From Absicoccus intestinalis (GTDB taxonomy: Bacteria > Bacillota_I > Bacilli_A > Erysipelotrichales > Erysipelotrichaceae): a DNA stretch of 64,000 bases. Where the stretch lies: positions 1-64,000 of the forward strand of contig NZ_JALBUS010000004.1 in the NCBI RefSeq assembly GCF_033971885.1, given 5' to 3'. The notes under the pieces are model-generated. The model ran no database searches, had not been told where the DNA came from, and worked only from the letters and a program-made list of their open reading frames with translations. Below, piece after piece: positions 18,800 to 27,297 of this stretch. Both the position numbers and the translations under genes were made by a program. Numbering within the stretch: the first letter of the stretch is position 1; every line of letters starts with the position of its first letter.

Positions 18800-20251
18800 C
18801 TAGTTAATATGAACGTAAGCGATAAATGGTTGCGAACAATTTACGGAAGTAAGAACCGTTGTCGATCCATTCCAACCACCATGTACAGCTTGTCCATTAC
18901 CAACATAAACAGCAACGTGACCTTGGTAAACAATGATATCACCTGGCACTGGATTACTTGTGACAGTACCTAATGATAAATAATCTTCAGGCCATCCATG
19001 GAAACTAATACCTGCTGCTGCTAAAGAGTTTGTAACTAACATCGTACAATCTTGACCAACACCGATTTGTGATAAAGCGGCGGCAGCAATAGCTGCTGAT
19101 TTTGAAGAAGTTGTTGTGCCTGTACTTGTTGATGTATTTGTTGAACCCGTATTTGCAGCGGTATTGTTACTTGTACCCGTATTTGTATTTGTACTACCTG
19201 TATTGGTTGCCGTATTCGTAGTGGTATTGTCTACGACCGTTGTTGTATTGGAAACAGTTGAAGTATTGGCATTGGATACCGTATTGTTTGTGTTCGCAGC
19301 TTGTTGTTGAGCAGCAGCCTGTTGTTGAGCAGCAGCTTCTTGCGCAGCTTGTTGTTGCGCAGCGGCCTCTTGTGCAGCAGCTTGTTCTTGTGCAGCTTGC
19401 TGTGCAGCGGCTTCTTCTGCAGCTTTTTGAGCAGCAGCTTCTTCGGCAGCCTTTTGTGCAGCTTCGGCAGCAGCACGCTCATCAATTGCTGTTTGCGTAT
19501 CTACGATTACACCATTTTCATCTGTGTAATACTCATCGGCAACTTTTTCACCATTGACAACTTTATTTCCATCATCACCAAAGAAATAAGCATTACCATC
19601 AATTTGTTGGTAACCTGTAACCTTTGTTCCATCTTGGAAATAGGCATTACCATCATTTGACCAACCTGTTTTCAATGTACCATCTTCATTGAAAGCATAC
19701 GTTGTTCCATCAATATCCATTTCTGTGTTTGTAACACGTTTACCATTTTCATCAAAATAGTATTTTTGTCCATCGATTTCAACCCAACCTGTTTTTACTT
19801 CACCATCGGCATCTAAGTAATATGTTGAATCTCCATCATTCACTAAAGTATTGGTTTTCTTGAAACCTTTGTCATCATAATATGATTTTTTGTCTTTAGA
19901 CCAACCTTGACGTAAAGTACCTGTCTTTTCAAAATTGTACGTTTCGCCAGAGACTACGGTCTTTCCTGTAGCGGCTGTACCATTCGACTTAAAGTAATAT
20001 GTTTTGTTAGCAACGGTTTGCCATCCAAATTGCATATCGCCTTTTTCATCGAAATAGTAAAGGTCGTTGTTAACTTGGGTCAATCCAGTGGCCTCTTTAC
20101 GATCAGAAGCTTGAATATAGTAACGATTTTTACCTTCGCCATGCCATCCTGGTTTTAGTTCAAATGCTTTGATGGTTTGAGCAACTGAACCCATGCTGGC
20201 AGCACATAACGCTACAGCAAGTAGTTTGTTATGTTTTTCGATAAATTTCAT
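18800..20251 (-). CDS. Secreted wall-binding NlpC/P60 or CHAP-like peptidoglycan hydrolase
   Basis: Predicted secreted 483-residue protein. Residues 1-29 form a signal peptide. About residues 33-250 hold choline/glucan-binding-type repeats with the YYFDENGKR...TGW pattern. Residues 255-320 are Ala/Gln/Glu-rich low complexity, then a Thr/Asn-rich linker to about 385. The last 95 residues form a cysteine peptidase domain with GQDCTMLV (catalytic Cys), GHVAVYVG (His) and AVHGG. It probably cleaves peptide crosslinks of the wall while anchored by the repeats. AGAGGTGA precedes the ATG. Transcribed alone. Confidence 0.88.
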   Translation of the reverse strand: MKFIEKHNKLLAVALCAASMGSVAQTIKAFELKPGWHGEGKNRYYIQASDRKEATGLTQVNNDLYYFDEKGDMQFGWQTVANKTYYFKSNGTAATGKTVVSGETYNFEKTGTLRQGWSKDKKSYYDDKGFKKTNTLVNDGDSTYYLDADGEVKTGWVEIDGQKYYFDENGKRVTNTEMDIDGTTYAFNEDGTLKTGWSNDGNAYFQDGTKVTGYQQIDGNAYFFGDDGNKVVNGEKVADEYYTDENGVIVDTQTAIDERAAAEAAQKAAEEAAAQKAAEEAAAQQAAQEQAAAQEAAAQQQAAQEAAAQQQAAAQQQAANTNNTVSNANTSTVSNTTTVVDNTTTNTATNTGSTNTNTGTSNNTAANTGSTNTSTSTGTTTSSKSAAIAAAALSQIGVGQDCTMLVTNSLAAAGISFHGWPEDYLSLGTVTSNPVPGDIIVYQGHVAVYVGNGQAVHGGWNGSTTVLTSVNCSQPFIAYVHIN

Positions 20252-20365
20252 CTAAATCACCTCTTAAACATCTCCAAGGTTATCATAAGTTTCCGGTTGT
20301 CGCAAATTTCACCGAATCATTCTGGAAAGGTTTCACACAATTTTGGGAATCATTTTTTAAAAAAT

Positions 20366-20383
20366 CCCCTTTATTTAAAGGGG
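20366..20383 (-). terminator. Terminator downstream of trmL
   Basis: CCCCTTTA/TAAAGGGG with a 2-base loop (or a shorter stem with a larger loop), followed by ATTTTTT on the minus strand, about 120 bases after trmL. The rest of 20252-20501 shows only the AT-rich upstream region of the hydrolase gene, with a TATGAT near 20290 as a possible -10 box. Confidence 0.7.
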
Positions 20384-20501
20384 TTTTCAAAAAATTATGT
20401 AAAAATGTGTGATTTTAATCCAAATTTAAAGTAAAATCTCAAAATAGACAAACGTTCACAAATGAAGTACATTTAGGCATTTATTAACTTTTGTCTACCT
20501 A

Positions 20502-21020
20502 TTATTCCGGAATCGTGTCCAAAAAATCCTCTCCTTTAAGGACCTCCGTTGTCGATAATCCAGGATAATCCAATTGTCGTAATACTTCATAAACGATGAT
20601 TGCCGCACAGTTGGATAAATTTAAAGAACGAGCTTGTGCAACCATCGGCAAACGCATACATGTATCTTGATGATGTTTTAAGATACGACGATCAATGCCC
20701 GTGCTCTCTTTCCCTAAGATCAAATAGATATCACCTGTCTCTTTTTTAAAGTCAAATTGACTCGGTGCTTTTTTACCATAACGCGTCATATAATAATAAT
20801 GTTTGGCTGGATTTGCTTGCACAAACGCATCCCAATTTTTATGAATACGAATATCACAATCTTTCGCATAATCCATCCCGGCACGACGAAGATGTTTTTC
20901 ATCTAAAGAAAATCCCAAAGGTTCTATCAAATGTAGAACACTATTGGTTGCCATACAAGTACGAATGATATTTCCGGTATTGCCTGGTATTTCCGGCTCG
21001 TATAAAACGACATGAATCAT
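20502..21020 (-). CDS. trmL: tRNA (cytidine/uridine-34 2'-O)-methyltransferase
   Basis: SPOUT-fold methyltransferase that modifies the ribose of the wobble nucleotide in leucine tRNAs. The 172-residue protein has HVVLYEPEIPGNTGNIIRTC at the N-terminus, and ILGKESTGI and MVAQARSLNLSNCAAIIVYE forming the trefoil-knot SAM site. The ATG at 21020 overlaps the rdgB stop as ATGA and follows AAGGA; a TTG 15 bases upstream was rejected. Confidence 0.93.
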   Translation of the reverse strand: MIHVVLYEPEIPGNTGNIIRTCMATNSVLHLIEPLGFSLDEKHLRRAGMDYAKDCDIRIHKNWDAFVQANPAKHYYYMTRYGKKAPSQFDFKKETGDIYLILGKESTGIDRRILKHHQDTCMRLPMVAQARSLNLSNCAAIIVYEVLRQLDYPGLSTTEVLKGEDFLDTIPE

Positions 21021-21601
21021 AATCGATCCTTCCAATCTGCCATAAAGGCTTTTAAAGCATTGCCACGATGAGAAACACTATTCTTTAATTCCTCACTCAC
21101 ATTGGCCGTGGTTGTATGAAATGGTGGGTAATAAAAGATGGGATCATAACCAAATCCATTCTTACCAACGATTTCATCATTGATTTGGCCTTCGATCGTA
21201 CCTCGATACGTATATTCTTTCCCTTGTTCATCAATAAAGGCAATCACACAGATAAATCGAGCAGAACGATCTTTTTTTCCCTTGAGCGCATCAATGATGG
21301 CCTGGTTTTTGATCGTATAAGACGTGTCTTTGCCCATCCAACGGGCAGAATGTACACCCGGTTGTTTATTCAAGGCATCGACTTCTAAACCGGAATCATC
21401 ACTAAGCACCGGTTGATGGATCACCTGATACAGAGCCCGTGCTTTGATCAAGGCATTTTCTTCAAATGTCTTTCCATTCTCAACAATGTGGACCTCTTGA
21501 TCCAGATCTTTCATGCTTTTTACCTGAACTTGGGATCCCAACATCGTTTGAAATTCTTCCACTTTATGTGGATTGGAAGTTGCTATCCAAATTGTTTTCA
21601 T
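21017..21601 (-). CDS. rdgB: Non-canonical purine NTP pyrophosphatase, RdgB/HAM1
   Basis: Hydrolyses dITP, ITP and XTP to the monophosphates, keeping deaminated purines out of DNA and RNA. The 194-residue protein has the N-terminal ATSNPHKVEEF, SDDSGLEVDAL and GFGYDPIF motifs and ends with SHRGNALKAF. The ATG at 21601 follows GGTGAT; a TTG four codons earlier is less likely. Upstream of it lies the groEL terminator, so it needs read-through or its own promoter, which was not identified. Confidence 0.95.
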   Translation of the reverse strand: MKTIWIATSNPHKVEEFQTMLGSQVQVKSMKDLDQEVHIVENGKTFEENALIKARALYQVIHQPVLSDDSGLEVDALNKQPGVHSARWMGKDTSYTIKNQAIIDALKGKKDRSARFICVIAFIDEQGKEYTYRGTIEGQINDEIVGKNGFGYDPIFYYPPFHTTTANVSEELKNSVSHRGNALKAFMADWKDRL

Positions 21602-21631
21602 ATATATCACCAAAAATCATTATAAAAAAAA

Positions 21632-21657
21632 GAAGAACTCATTTCAATGAGTCCTTC
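21632..21657 (-). terminator. Terminator of groES-groEL
   Basis: GAAGAACTCAT/ATGAGTCCTTC (one wobble pair) with a 4-base loop, followed by a T-run on the minus strand, ten bases after the groEL stop codon. Confidence 0.9.
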
Positions 21658-21666
21658 TGGAATCGA

Positions 21667-23280
21667 TTAATACATGGCTGGAGCAGCTGGTGCTGGTTGT
21701 TCTGGTTCTGGAATCTTAGCCACACCGGCTTCTGTAGTAATGAACAAAGCAGAAATACTTGTTGAATTGATCAAAGCATTACGAGTTACTTTGGCAGGAT
21801 CAATGATACCTGCATCAAACATATTTACCCATTCACCGGCTTTGGCATCAAAACCAATACCCGTATCTTGTGTCTTTTGTTTTTCAACAATATCTTCACT
21901 ATTAAATCCGGCATTATCAGCAATTTGTGCCAATGGCGATAACAAAGCGTCAAATACTAATTTAATACCTTTTTGTACATCCACTACATCGGAATGCACC
22001 TTATCTTTCAAGGCAACATAAGCATTGACAAGGCAAGCGCCACCACCAACAACAATACCTTCACTAACAGCTGCACGAGTAGAGTTCAATGCATCTTCAA
22101 TACGTAATTTCTTTTCTTTCAATTCCGTTTCAGTAGCCGCACCGACTTTGATGACTGCCACACCATTGGATAATTTACCTAAACGTTCAGACATACGTTT
22201 CTTATCATATTCGCTCTTGGTATTTTCAATTTGTGCTTCAATTTCTTTTACACGATCAGCTACTTTTGCTTTATCGCCAGCACCACCAATCATCGTTGTA
22301 CTGTCTTTCTTAACAATCAAACGCTTTACGGTACCAAGATCAGATAATTGCATATCTTTTAGATCCATATCTAGATCTTTCGAATAGAATGTTGCACCTG
22401 TTAAGATGGCAATATCTTCCAATTGCGCTTTTTGGTTATCACCAAATCCAGGCGCCTTCGTTGCAACGACGTTAAATGTTCCACGTAATTTATTTAATGC
22501 CAATGTAGATACAACTTCATTTTCCAGATCATCCGCAATGATCAATAAACTACGATTGGATTGTACGATTTGCTCCAACAAAGGTAAGATTTCTTGGACA
22601 TTGTTGATCTTTTGATCCGTAACCAAAACATATGGATTTTCCATAACACATTCCATTTTTTCACGATCAGAAACCATATATGGAGAAACATAGCCCTTGT
22701 CATATTCCATACCTTCACTGATTTCTAATGTTGTTTCAAAACTATTGGAATCATCCGTAGAGATAACACCATCACGACCTACCTTTTCCATGGCTTGGGC
22801 AATGATCTTACCAATTTCTTCATTACCACTCGAAATGGTAGCTACGCTCTCAATATCTTTAGAAGATTCTACCTTCTTTGAATGTTCCAAAATATATTCA
22901 CTAATAGCTTTTGATGCTTTCTCAATACCTTCACGCATCAATACAGGGTTTGCACCACGTTCTACCGCACGTAAACCATTTTCAATCATGCTTTGCGCCA
23001 AAATGGTTGCTGTTGTTGTACCATCACCAGCCGTATCATTGGTTTTATTGGCTACTTCATAAACCAATTTTGCACCCATATTTTCAAATGGATCTTCCAA
23101 TTCAATTTCTTTGGCAATACTTACACCATCATTCGTGATCAATGGGCTGCCATATTCTCTTTCCAAGACCACGTTACGTCCTTTAGGACCTAATGTAACA
23201 CGTACTGCATTCGCTAAGGTATTCACTCCATTGAGCATTGCTTCACGAGCATCTTTTGAAAAACGTACTTCTTTTGCCAT
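21667..23280 (-). CDS. groEL: 60 kDa chaperonin GroEL
   Basis: Subunit of the double-ring ATP-dependent folding chamber that works with GroES. The 537 residues align with the family throughout, from MAKEVRFSKDAREAM through the ATP-site segment GDGTTTATILAQ and VVGGGACLVNAYVAL. The flexible C-terminal tail is PEPEQPAPAAPAMY instead of the usual GGM repeats, so the tail is Pro/Ala-rich. Second gene of the groESL operon, 18 bases after groES, under CIRCE control. Confidence 0.98.
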   Translation of the reverse strand: MAKEVRFSKDAREAMLNGVNTLANAVRVTLGPKGRNVVLEREYGSPLITNDGVSIAKEIELEDPFENMGAKLVYEVANKTNDTAGDGTTTATILAQSMIENGLRAVERGANPVLMREGIEKASKAISEYILEHSKKVESSKDIESVATISSGNEEIGKIIAQAMEKVGRDGVISTDDSNSFETTLEISEGMEYDKGYVSPYMVSDREKMECVMENPYVLVTDQKINNVQEILPLLEQIVQSNRSLLIIADDLENEVVSTLALNKLRGTFNVVATKAPGFGDNQKAQLEDIAILTGATFYSKDLDMDLKDMQLSDLGTVKRLIVKKDSTTMIGGAGDKAKVADRVKEIEAQIENTKSEYDKKRMSERLGKLSNGVAVIKVGAATETELKEKKLRIEDALNSTRAAVSEGIVVGGGACLVNAYVALKDKVHSDVVDVQKGIKLVFDALLSPLAQIADNAGFNSEDIVEKQKTQDTGIGFDAKAGEWVNMFDAGIIDPAKVTRNALINSTSISALFITTEAGVAKIPEPEQPAPAAPAMY

Positions 23281-23298
23281 AACTATTCCTCCTATATA

Positions 23299-23559
23299 TT
23301 ATCGATTTACTGCAATGATATCTTCATCTTTGATCACTACATATTCTTCGTCATCAATTTTGATATTTGTTCCGGCATATTCTTTAAATAATACTTTATC
23401 GCCCTTGGCATAATCTGGCTTTTCGACTCCAGTTCCAATTTCTTCAACGATCGCAAATTTTGATTTTTCTTTGCCACTCGTCAAGATAATTCCACTTGCG
23501 GTCGTCTTTTCTTCTTTTTCTTTTTTCAATAAAACAAAATCATGTAAAGGTTTAATCAT
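23299..23559 (-). CDS. groES: 10 kDa co-chaperonin GroES
   Basis: Heptameric lid for GroEL. The 86-residue protein is slightly shorter than typical (about 94). It keeps MIKPLHDFVLLKK at the start, a mobile loop (KEEKTTASGIIL) and EYVVIKDEDIIAV at the end. AGGAGG precedes the ATG. It is the first gene after the twin-CIRCE promoter and just upstream of groEL. Confidence 0.96.
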   Translation of the reverse strand: MIKPLHDFVLLKKEKEEKTTASGIILTSGKEKSKFAIVEEIGTGVEKPDYAKGDKVLFKEYAGTNIKIDDEEYVVIKDEDIIAVNR

Positions 23560-23575
23560 ACTAGCATCCTCCTTT

Positions 23576-23602
23576 TTAGCACTTGTCTATTTCAATTGCT
23601 AA
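23576..23602. promoter_or_regulatory. CIRCE operator, proximal copy
   Basis: TTAGCACTT, nine bases, AATTGCTAA. This differs from the HrcA operator consensus (TTAGCACTC-N9-GAGTGCTAA) at a few positions. It lies between the -10 box and the groES ribosome site, around or just after the transcription start. Confidence 0.85.
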
Positions 23603-23606
23603 CTGT

Positions 23607-23634
23607 AGTATATCACAACATTTAGCACTGTCAA
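23607..23634 (-). promoter_or_regulatory. groESL promoter
   Basis: On the minus strand TTGACA (23634-23629), 16 bases, TATACT (23612-23607), with TGA before the -10 as an extended element. A strong vegetative promoter. Its -35 box lies inside the distal CIRCE copy. Confidence 0.85.
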
Positions 23635-23648
23635 CATCAAAGTGCTTA
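23622..23648. promoter_or_regulatory. CIRCE operator, distal copy
   Basis: TTAGCACTG, nine bases, AAGTGCTTA: a second, more degenerate HrcA site 46 bases from the first, covering the -35 box of the groESL promoter. It starts only five bases before the thrS terminator stem. Confidence 0.75.
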
Positions 23649-23652
23649 AAAA

Positions 23653-23678
23653 ATCAGATCCATATCTATGGATCTGAT
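23653..23678 (-). terminator. thrS terminator
   Basis: ATCAGATCCATA/TATGGATCTGAT, a 12-bp stem with a very short loop, followed by TTTTTT on the minus strand, just after the thrS stop codon. Confidence 0.9.
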
Positions 23679-23683
23679 CTTGC

Positions 23684-25435
23684 CTATTCAGCTTTAAATA
23701 ATTCTTTAGTATCCACTTCGGAAACAAAACGTTGAATGGCATCTTCCAATGAAACTGTTTCTGATTTACGAGAACCACTCTTTCGAATCGTTACCGTATT
23801 TTCAGCCATTTCGCCATCACCAACAACCAATTGATAATTAATATGCTTGATTTGTGCTTCACGAACACGATAACCTAATTTTTCATTACGATCATCTAGA
23901 TCAACACGCAATCCTTTTGCCTGCAATGCTTCTTGTACTTGTTTCGCATAGACCAAATGTTTTTCCTGATGAACAGGAATGACAACCAATTGATGAGGAG
24001 CCATCCACAATGGGAAATGACCAGCAAAATGTTCGGTCAAAATACCAATGAAACGTTCAAAAGAACCAAAGACAACACGATGCAACATGATTGGTGTCTT
24101 ACGAGATCCATCTTTATCCACATAGACAGCGCCAAAACGACCTGGTAAATTCATATCCAATTGAACCGTACCACATTGCCAAATACGTCCCAAACTATCC
24201 TTGATATGGAAATCCAATTTTGGACCATAGAAAGCACCATCGCCTGGATTTACAACAAAATCTTTTCCAGCTTTACGGCACGCCTCAGCCAAAGCTTTTT
24301 CACTCTTTTCCCAAACATCCAATTCACCAATATAGCTTTCTGGACGAGTAGACAATTCAATATTGTATGTCAATCCTAAAACACTATAAATACGATCAAT
24401 CAGGGCAATGATACGTCCTACTTCATCTTCAATTTGATCGACAGTCACAAAAATATGTGAATCATCTTGGGTAAATTCACGAACGCGGAACAATCCGTTT
24501 AATGCACCAGAAGCTTCATTTCGATGCACAAGTCCTTCTTCAGCTAATCGAAGGGGTAAATCTTTGTAAGAATGCAAAGAATTGTTATAGACCAACACAG
24601 CGCCTGGGCAATTCATTGGTTTGATCGCAAATTCACGATTTTCTACTTTTGAAGTATACATATTTTGTTTATAGTGTCCCCAATGTCCAGAGGTTTCCCA
24701 TAATTCTTTAGACATCATGATAGGTGTACGAACAAATTGATATCCTTCTTTGACATGTTCTTCATGCCAATATTCTTCCAATTGTCTTTGAAGGATCATT
24801 CCATCTGGAAGGAAGAATGGCATACCAGGTGCAAATTCAGACATCATAAATAAGCCCATTTCACGACCAATCTTCTTGTGATCACGTTTCTTTGCTTCCT
24901 CTAAAGCTTCCAGGTATTTGTCTAGATCTTCTTTTGTATCGAAACATACACCATAAATACGTTGTAACATTTTATTGTTGACATCACCTTTCCAGTAAGC
25001 ACCAGAATGTTTCATCAACTTAAAATAACGACACTTCTTTGTACTCTCTACATGAGGACCTCGACATAAGTCGGTAAAGTCACCTTGCGTATACATCGAA
25101 ATGTTTGTACCTTCCGGCATACGAGTAATCAAATCGACTTTATATGGATCATCTTTAAAACGCGCCAAAGCCTCTTCTCGGCTGATTTCCTGACGAACGA
25201 TACGTTTATCCGATTTCGCACATTTCTTCATCTCTTTTGTGATCTTATCCAGATCTTCATCTGTGATCGTATGATCACCTAGATCCATATCATAATAGAA
25301 TCCTTCTTCCACGACAGGTCCAACCCAAAATTTAGCATCTGGCCAAATATGACGAACGGCTTGGGCCATTAAATGCGCACATGAATGATTCAATGTTTTT
25401 AAATGTTCATCTTCAGTAAAGTTCACAAGTTCCAT
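23684..25435 (-). CDS. thrS: Threonyl-tRNA synthetase lacking the TGS domain
   Basis: Charges tRNA-Thr. The protein has 583 residues against about 640 usually: it starts right at the editing domain (LNHSCAHLMAQAV) and lacks the N-terminal TGS domain. Editing residues are kept (HSCAH and DLCRGPHV). The class II core has motif 2 in RNEASGALNGLFRVREFTQDD and motif 3 in HRVVFGSFERFIGIL, with the zinc ligands in MNCPG and the following histidines. The anticodon-binding domain is complete. No in-frame start lies upstream: AGGAGG precedes this ATG and the T-box leader lies before it, so the truncation is genuine. Confidence 0.96.
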   Translation of the reverse strand: MELVNFTEDEHLKTLNHSCAHLMAQAVRHIWPDAKFWVGPVVEEGFYYDMDLGDHTITDEDLDKITKEMKKCAKSDKRIVRQEISREEALARFKDDPYKVDLITRMPEGTNISMYTQGDFTDLCRGPHVESTKKCRYFKLMKHSGAYWKGDVNNKMLQRIYGVCFDTKEDLDKYLEALEEAKKRDHKKIGREMGLFMMSEFAPGMPFFLPDGMILQRQLEEYWHEEHVKEGYQFVRTPIMMSKELWETSGHWGHYKQNMYTSKVENREFAIKPMNCPGAVLVYNNSLHSYKDLPLRLAEEGLVHRNEASGALNGLFRVREFTQDDSHIFVTVDQIEDEVGRIIALIDRIYSVLGLTYNIELSTRPESYIGELDVWEKSEKALAEACRKAGKDFVVNPGDGAFYGPKLDFHIKDSLGRIWQCGTVQLDMNLPGRFGAVYVDKDGSRKTPIMLHRVVFGSFERFIGILTEHFAGHFPLWMAPHQLVVIPVHQEKHLVYAKQVQEALQAKGLRVDLDDRNEKLGYRVREAQIKHINYQLVVGDGEMAENTVTIRKSGSRKSETVSLEDAIQRFVSEVDTKELFKAE

Positions 25436-25451
25436 TTTGTTTCCTCCTAAA

Positions 25452-25666
25452 TAAAAAAACGTCCTATATAAGGACGTTGTGAACGCGGTACCACCTTAAT
25501 TTACAGAAAAATTCTGTACATCTCAAGTGTTGTTAACGCCAACTTACGGCACACTCTTTCGAGGGCAACTCCAAGGGAGTAAATAAAAATCTGCGCAAAG
25601 AATTTACACCAACCATTCTTCTCTCTAGATTGCATGATTCCTATTCATGTCCTTTTCAACATTATT
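25452..25666 (-). ncRNA. T-box riboswitch, threonine-specific
   Basis: The leader has the T-box sequence AAGGTGGTACCGCG (25497-25484) that binds the uncharged tRNA acceptor end, followed by the terminator AACGTCCT/AGGACGTT (25458-25478) and a T-run before thrS. Stem I contains TTT-ACT-CCC-TTG-GAG; by position the specifier codon is ACT (25580-25578), a Thr codon. Uncharged tRNA-Thr should favour antitermination and raise thrS expression. The minus-strand -10 is TATAAT (25678-25673), with no clear -35. The remaining bases to 25865 show no feature. Confidence 0.93.
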
Positions 25667-25865
25667 GTCCTCATTATAAACTATTCGATGTTAAAATGCA
25701 CGATAGAATTTATTTTTTCATTCTATTTCAGTAAACTGCCTCAATTCATCGAAAATAAAGCTACTAAGAAGTTTGATATTTAAACCTCCATCTATTATTC
25801 TTGCCATCTTCTTCTACTTTGAAGAAGTGAATTTCGACAAAAGGAAATTCTGCATGATTCAAAAA

Positions 25866-27296
25866 TCATCGTTCTTTATTCTGCTTCTCATTTTTCTGGC
25901 GATAGTTCCGTCTTCGATTGGCTTGTTTTTTTACTTTCGGATGCGGTCGATAAATTTCAAAACAAACCCCATCTTCCGTATTATATCCTTTCACAAGATA
26001 ACGATTGGCCTTCACCACTTTATCAACAATGGATAAACCCAAACCAAAACGACCCCCTTCCCCTTTTTCATAGGGATGAAACAACGTTTCAATCCGATCT
26101 TCATCCATTTTTGGTCCATCATTGGATATTTTTAGATCATCTTCGTGCAATTCAATTCGAATATATGTTTTCGCATAACGAAATGCATTTTCCATGATAT
26201 TTTCAATGGTCACTCGCCAAGATTCCAACAAACCATCAAAGAACACTTCTTCCATGTCTGTTTGAATTTCTATATCCTTACGAATGACGGCTGTATTTAA
26301 GACAACTTGTTCAACAACATCTTTCATATTGGTAACGACACCTTCGGCATCACTGGTGATCAAATATTCGACCCGATTTAAATACAAAAGATTATGAACT
26401 TTATCTTCCAAACGTTGTGCATTATCAATGATCACATCAACACTTTTTTCCATCGTACCATAAGGATAGATCCCATCTTTGATGGATTCGGCATAGGATT
26501 TAATGGTTGCGATAGGTGTCTTCAAATCATGAGAAATGTTATGGATCATTTCCTCTTTGGCTTTTTCCTGCTTTGTCAATTCATCCTTCATATTGACCAA
26601 AGCATCCGCCACTTCGCCTATTTCATCTTCTCGATTGACATGCAATTCTACATCTTTTCCCATTTTCACTTGTTCAATGTAATATTTGATCTGGTTCAAT
26701 GGATGAATGATGGAATACACCCATATCATCATGATCAACAACATCGCAAAATAGGCAAAAATCGTAAGATCAAAAGTAGAATCCACTAAAGAAGAACGAA
26801 GCGATTGAGAATAGGTATCATCCATATAACTAGCTAAGATCACATTTCCCTCATTGGTCTTCACAAGCCGAATTCGATAATAATAGGTTCTCCCATTATA
26901 TTCATACACACCTTGTTGAACATCCCCATCTTCTTTGACTTGTTGCGATTCCTTCACGATCGTATTGGCCAAACCAGGCACAGTCTTATCATGAAACTTT
27001 GTGTTCAATAGCTGTACCTTATCTTTTTTTACGATCCCATTCACTTGGTATTTATCGACTGAAAAATCAAAATAGTCTTGTTTCAAAGCATCGGATGAAT
27101 CCGATTTCAAAACGGTAATGATGGCTTCCTGACGGCTTTCCATCATATCATACATTTGTAGACGAATGGTACGATCGATATTGCCACTTAAAAAGAGAAA
27201 GAAAAACGCAAAAAAGAAAATAATAAATAGGAAAATGATCATGATGATCTGCTGGGTCAAAGATAATTTGCGAAACCCTGCTGTTAGTTTTTTCAT
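25866..27296 (-). CDS. Sensor histidine kinase
   Basis: Membrane kinase of 476 residues. Topology: a transmembrane segment at about 18-39, an extracellular sensing domain of about 115 residues, a second segment near 155-178, then HAMP. The H-box is NISHDLKTPIATIK with the phosphorylated His near 255; the N-box is ENIMENAFRYA; GRFGLGLSIV is the G2 box. The C-terminus is very basic. It starts one base after the stop of the response regulator gene, so the two form an operon. The signal is unknown. Confidence 0.92.
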   Translation of the reverse strand: MKKLTAGFRKLSLTQQIIMIIFLFIIFFFAFFFLFLSGNIDRTIRLQMYDMMESRQEAIITVLKSDSSDALKQDYFDFSVDKYQVNGIVKKDKVQLLNTKFHDKTVPGLANTIVKESQQVKEDGDVQQGVYEYNGRTYYYRIRLVKTNEGNVILASYMDDTYSQSLRSSLVDSTFDLTIFAYFAMLLIMMIWVYSIIHPLNQIKYYIEQVKMGKDVELHVNREDEIGEVADALVNMKDELTKQEKAKEEMIHNISHDLKTPIATIKSYAESIKDGIYPYGTMEKSVDVIIDNAQRLEDKVHNLLYLNRVEYLITSDAEGVVTNMKDVVEQVVLNTAVIRKDIEIQTDMEEVFFDGLLESWRVTIENIMENAFRYAKTYIRIELHEDDLKISNDGPKMDEDRIETLFHPYEKGEGGRFGLGLSIVDKVVKANRYLVKGYNTEDGVCFEIYRPHPKVKKQANRRRNYRQKNEKQNKER

Positions 27297-27297
27297 C

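Noticed and set aside
19240..19485. Repeat-rich DNA that could suggest a CRISPR or minisatellite
   Set aside because: Repeats are in phase with codons for Ala, Gln and Glu in the wall hydrolase gene, without fixed-length spacers.
20252..20501. Possible riboswitch before the wall hydrolase
   Set aside because: Only a terminator of the upstream operon and an AT-rich promoter region are visible; no second hairpin or known aptamer motif was found.
21674..23062. Long plus-strand frames opposite groEL
   Set aside because: Antisense shadows of a conserved gene; such frames are common opposite codon-biased genes.
25741..25865. Possible small gene or terminator between the T-box promoter and the histidine kinase
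   Set aside because: A GGAGG is present on the minus strand but no start codon follows it; the CTTCTTC/GAAGAAG hairpin has no T-run.
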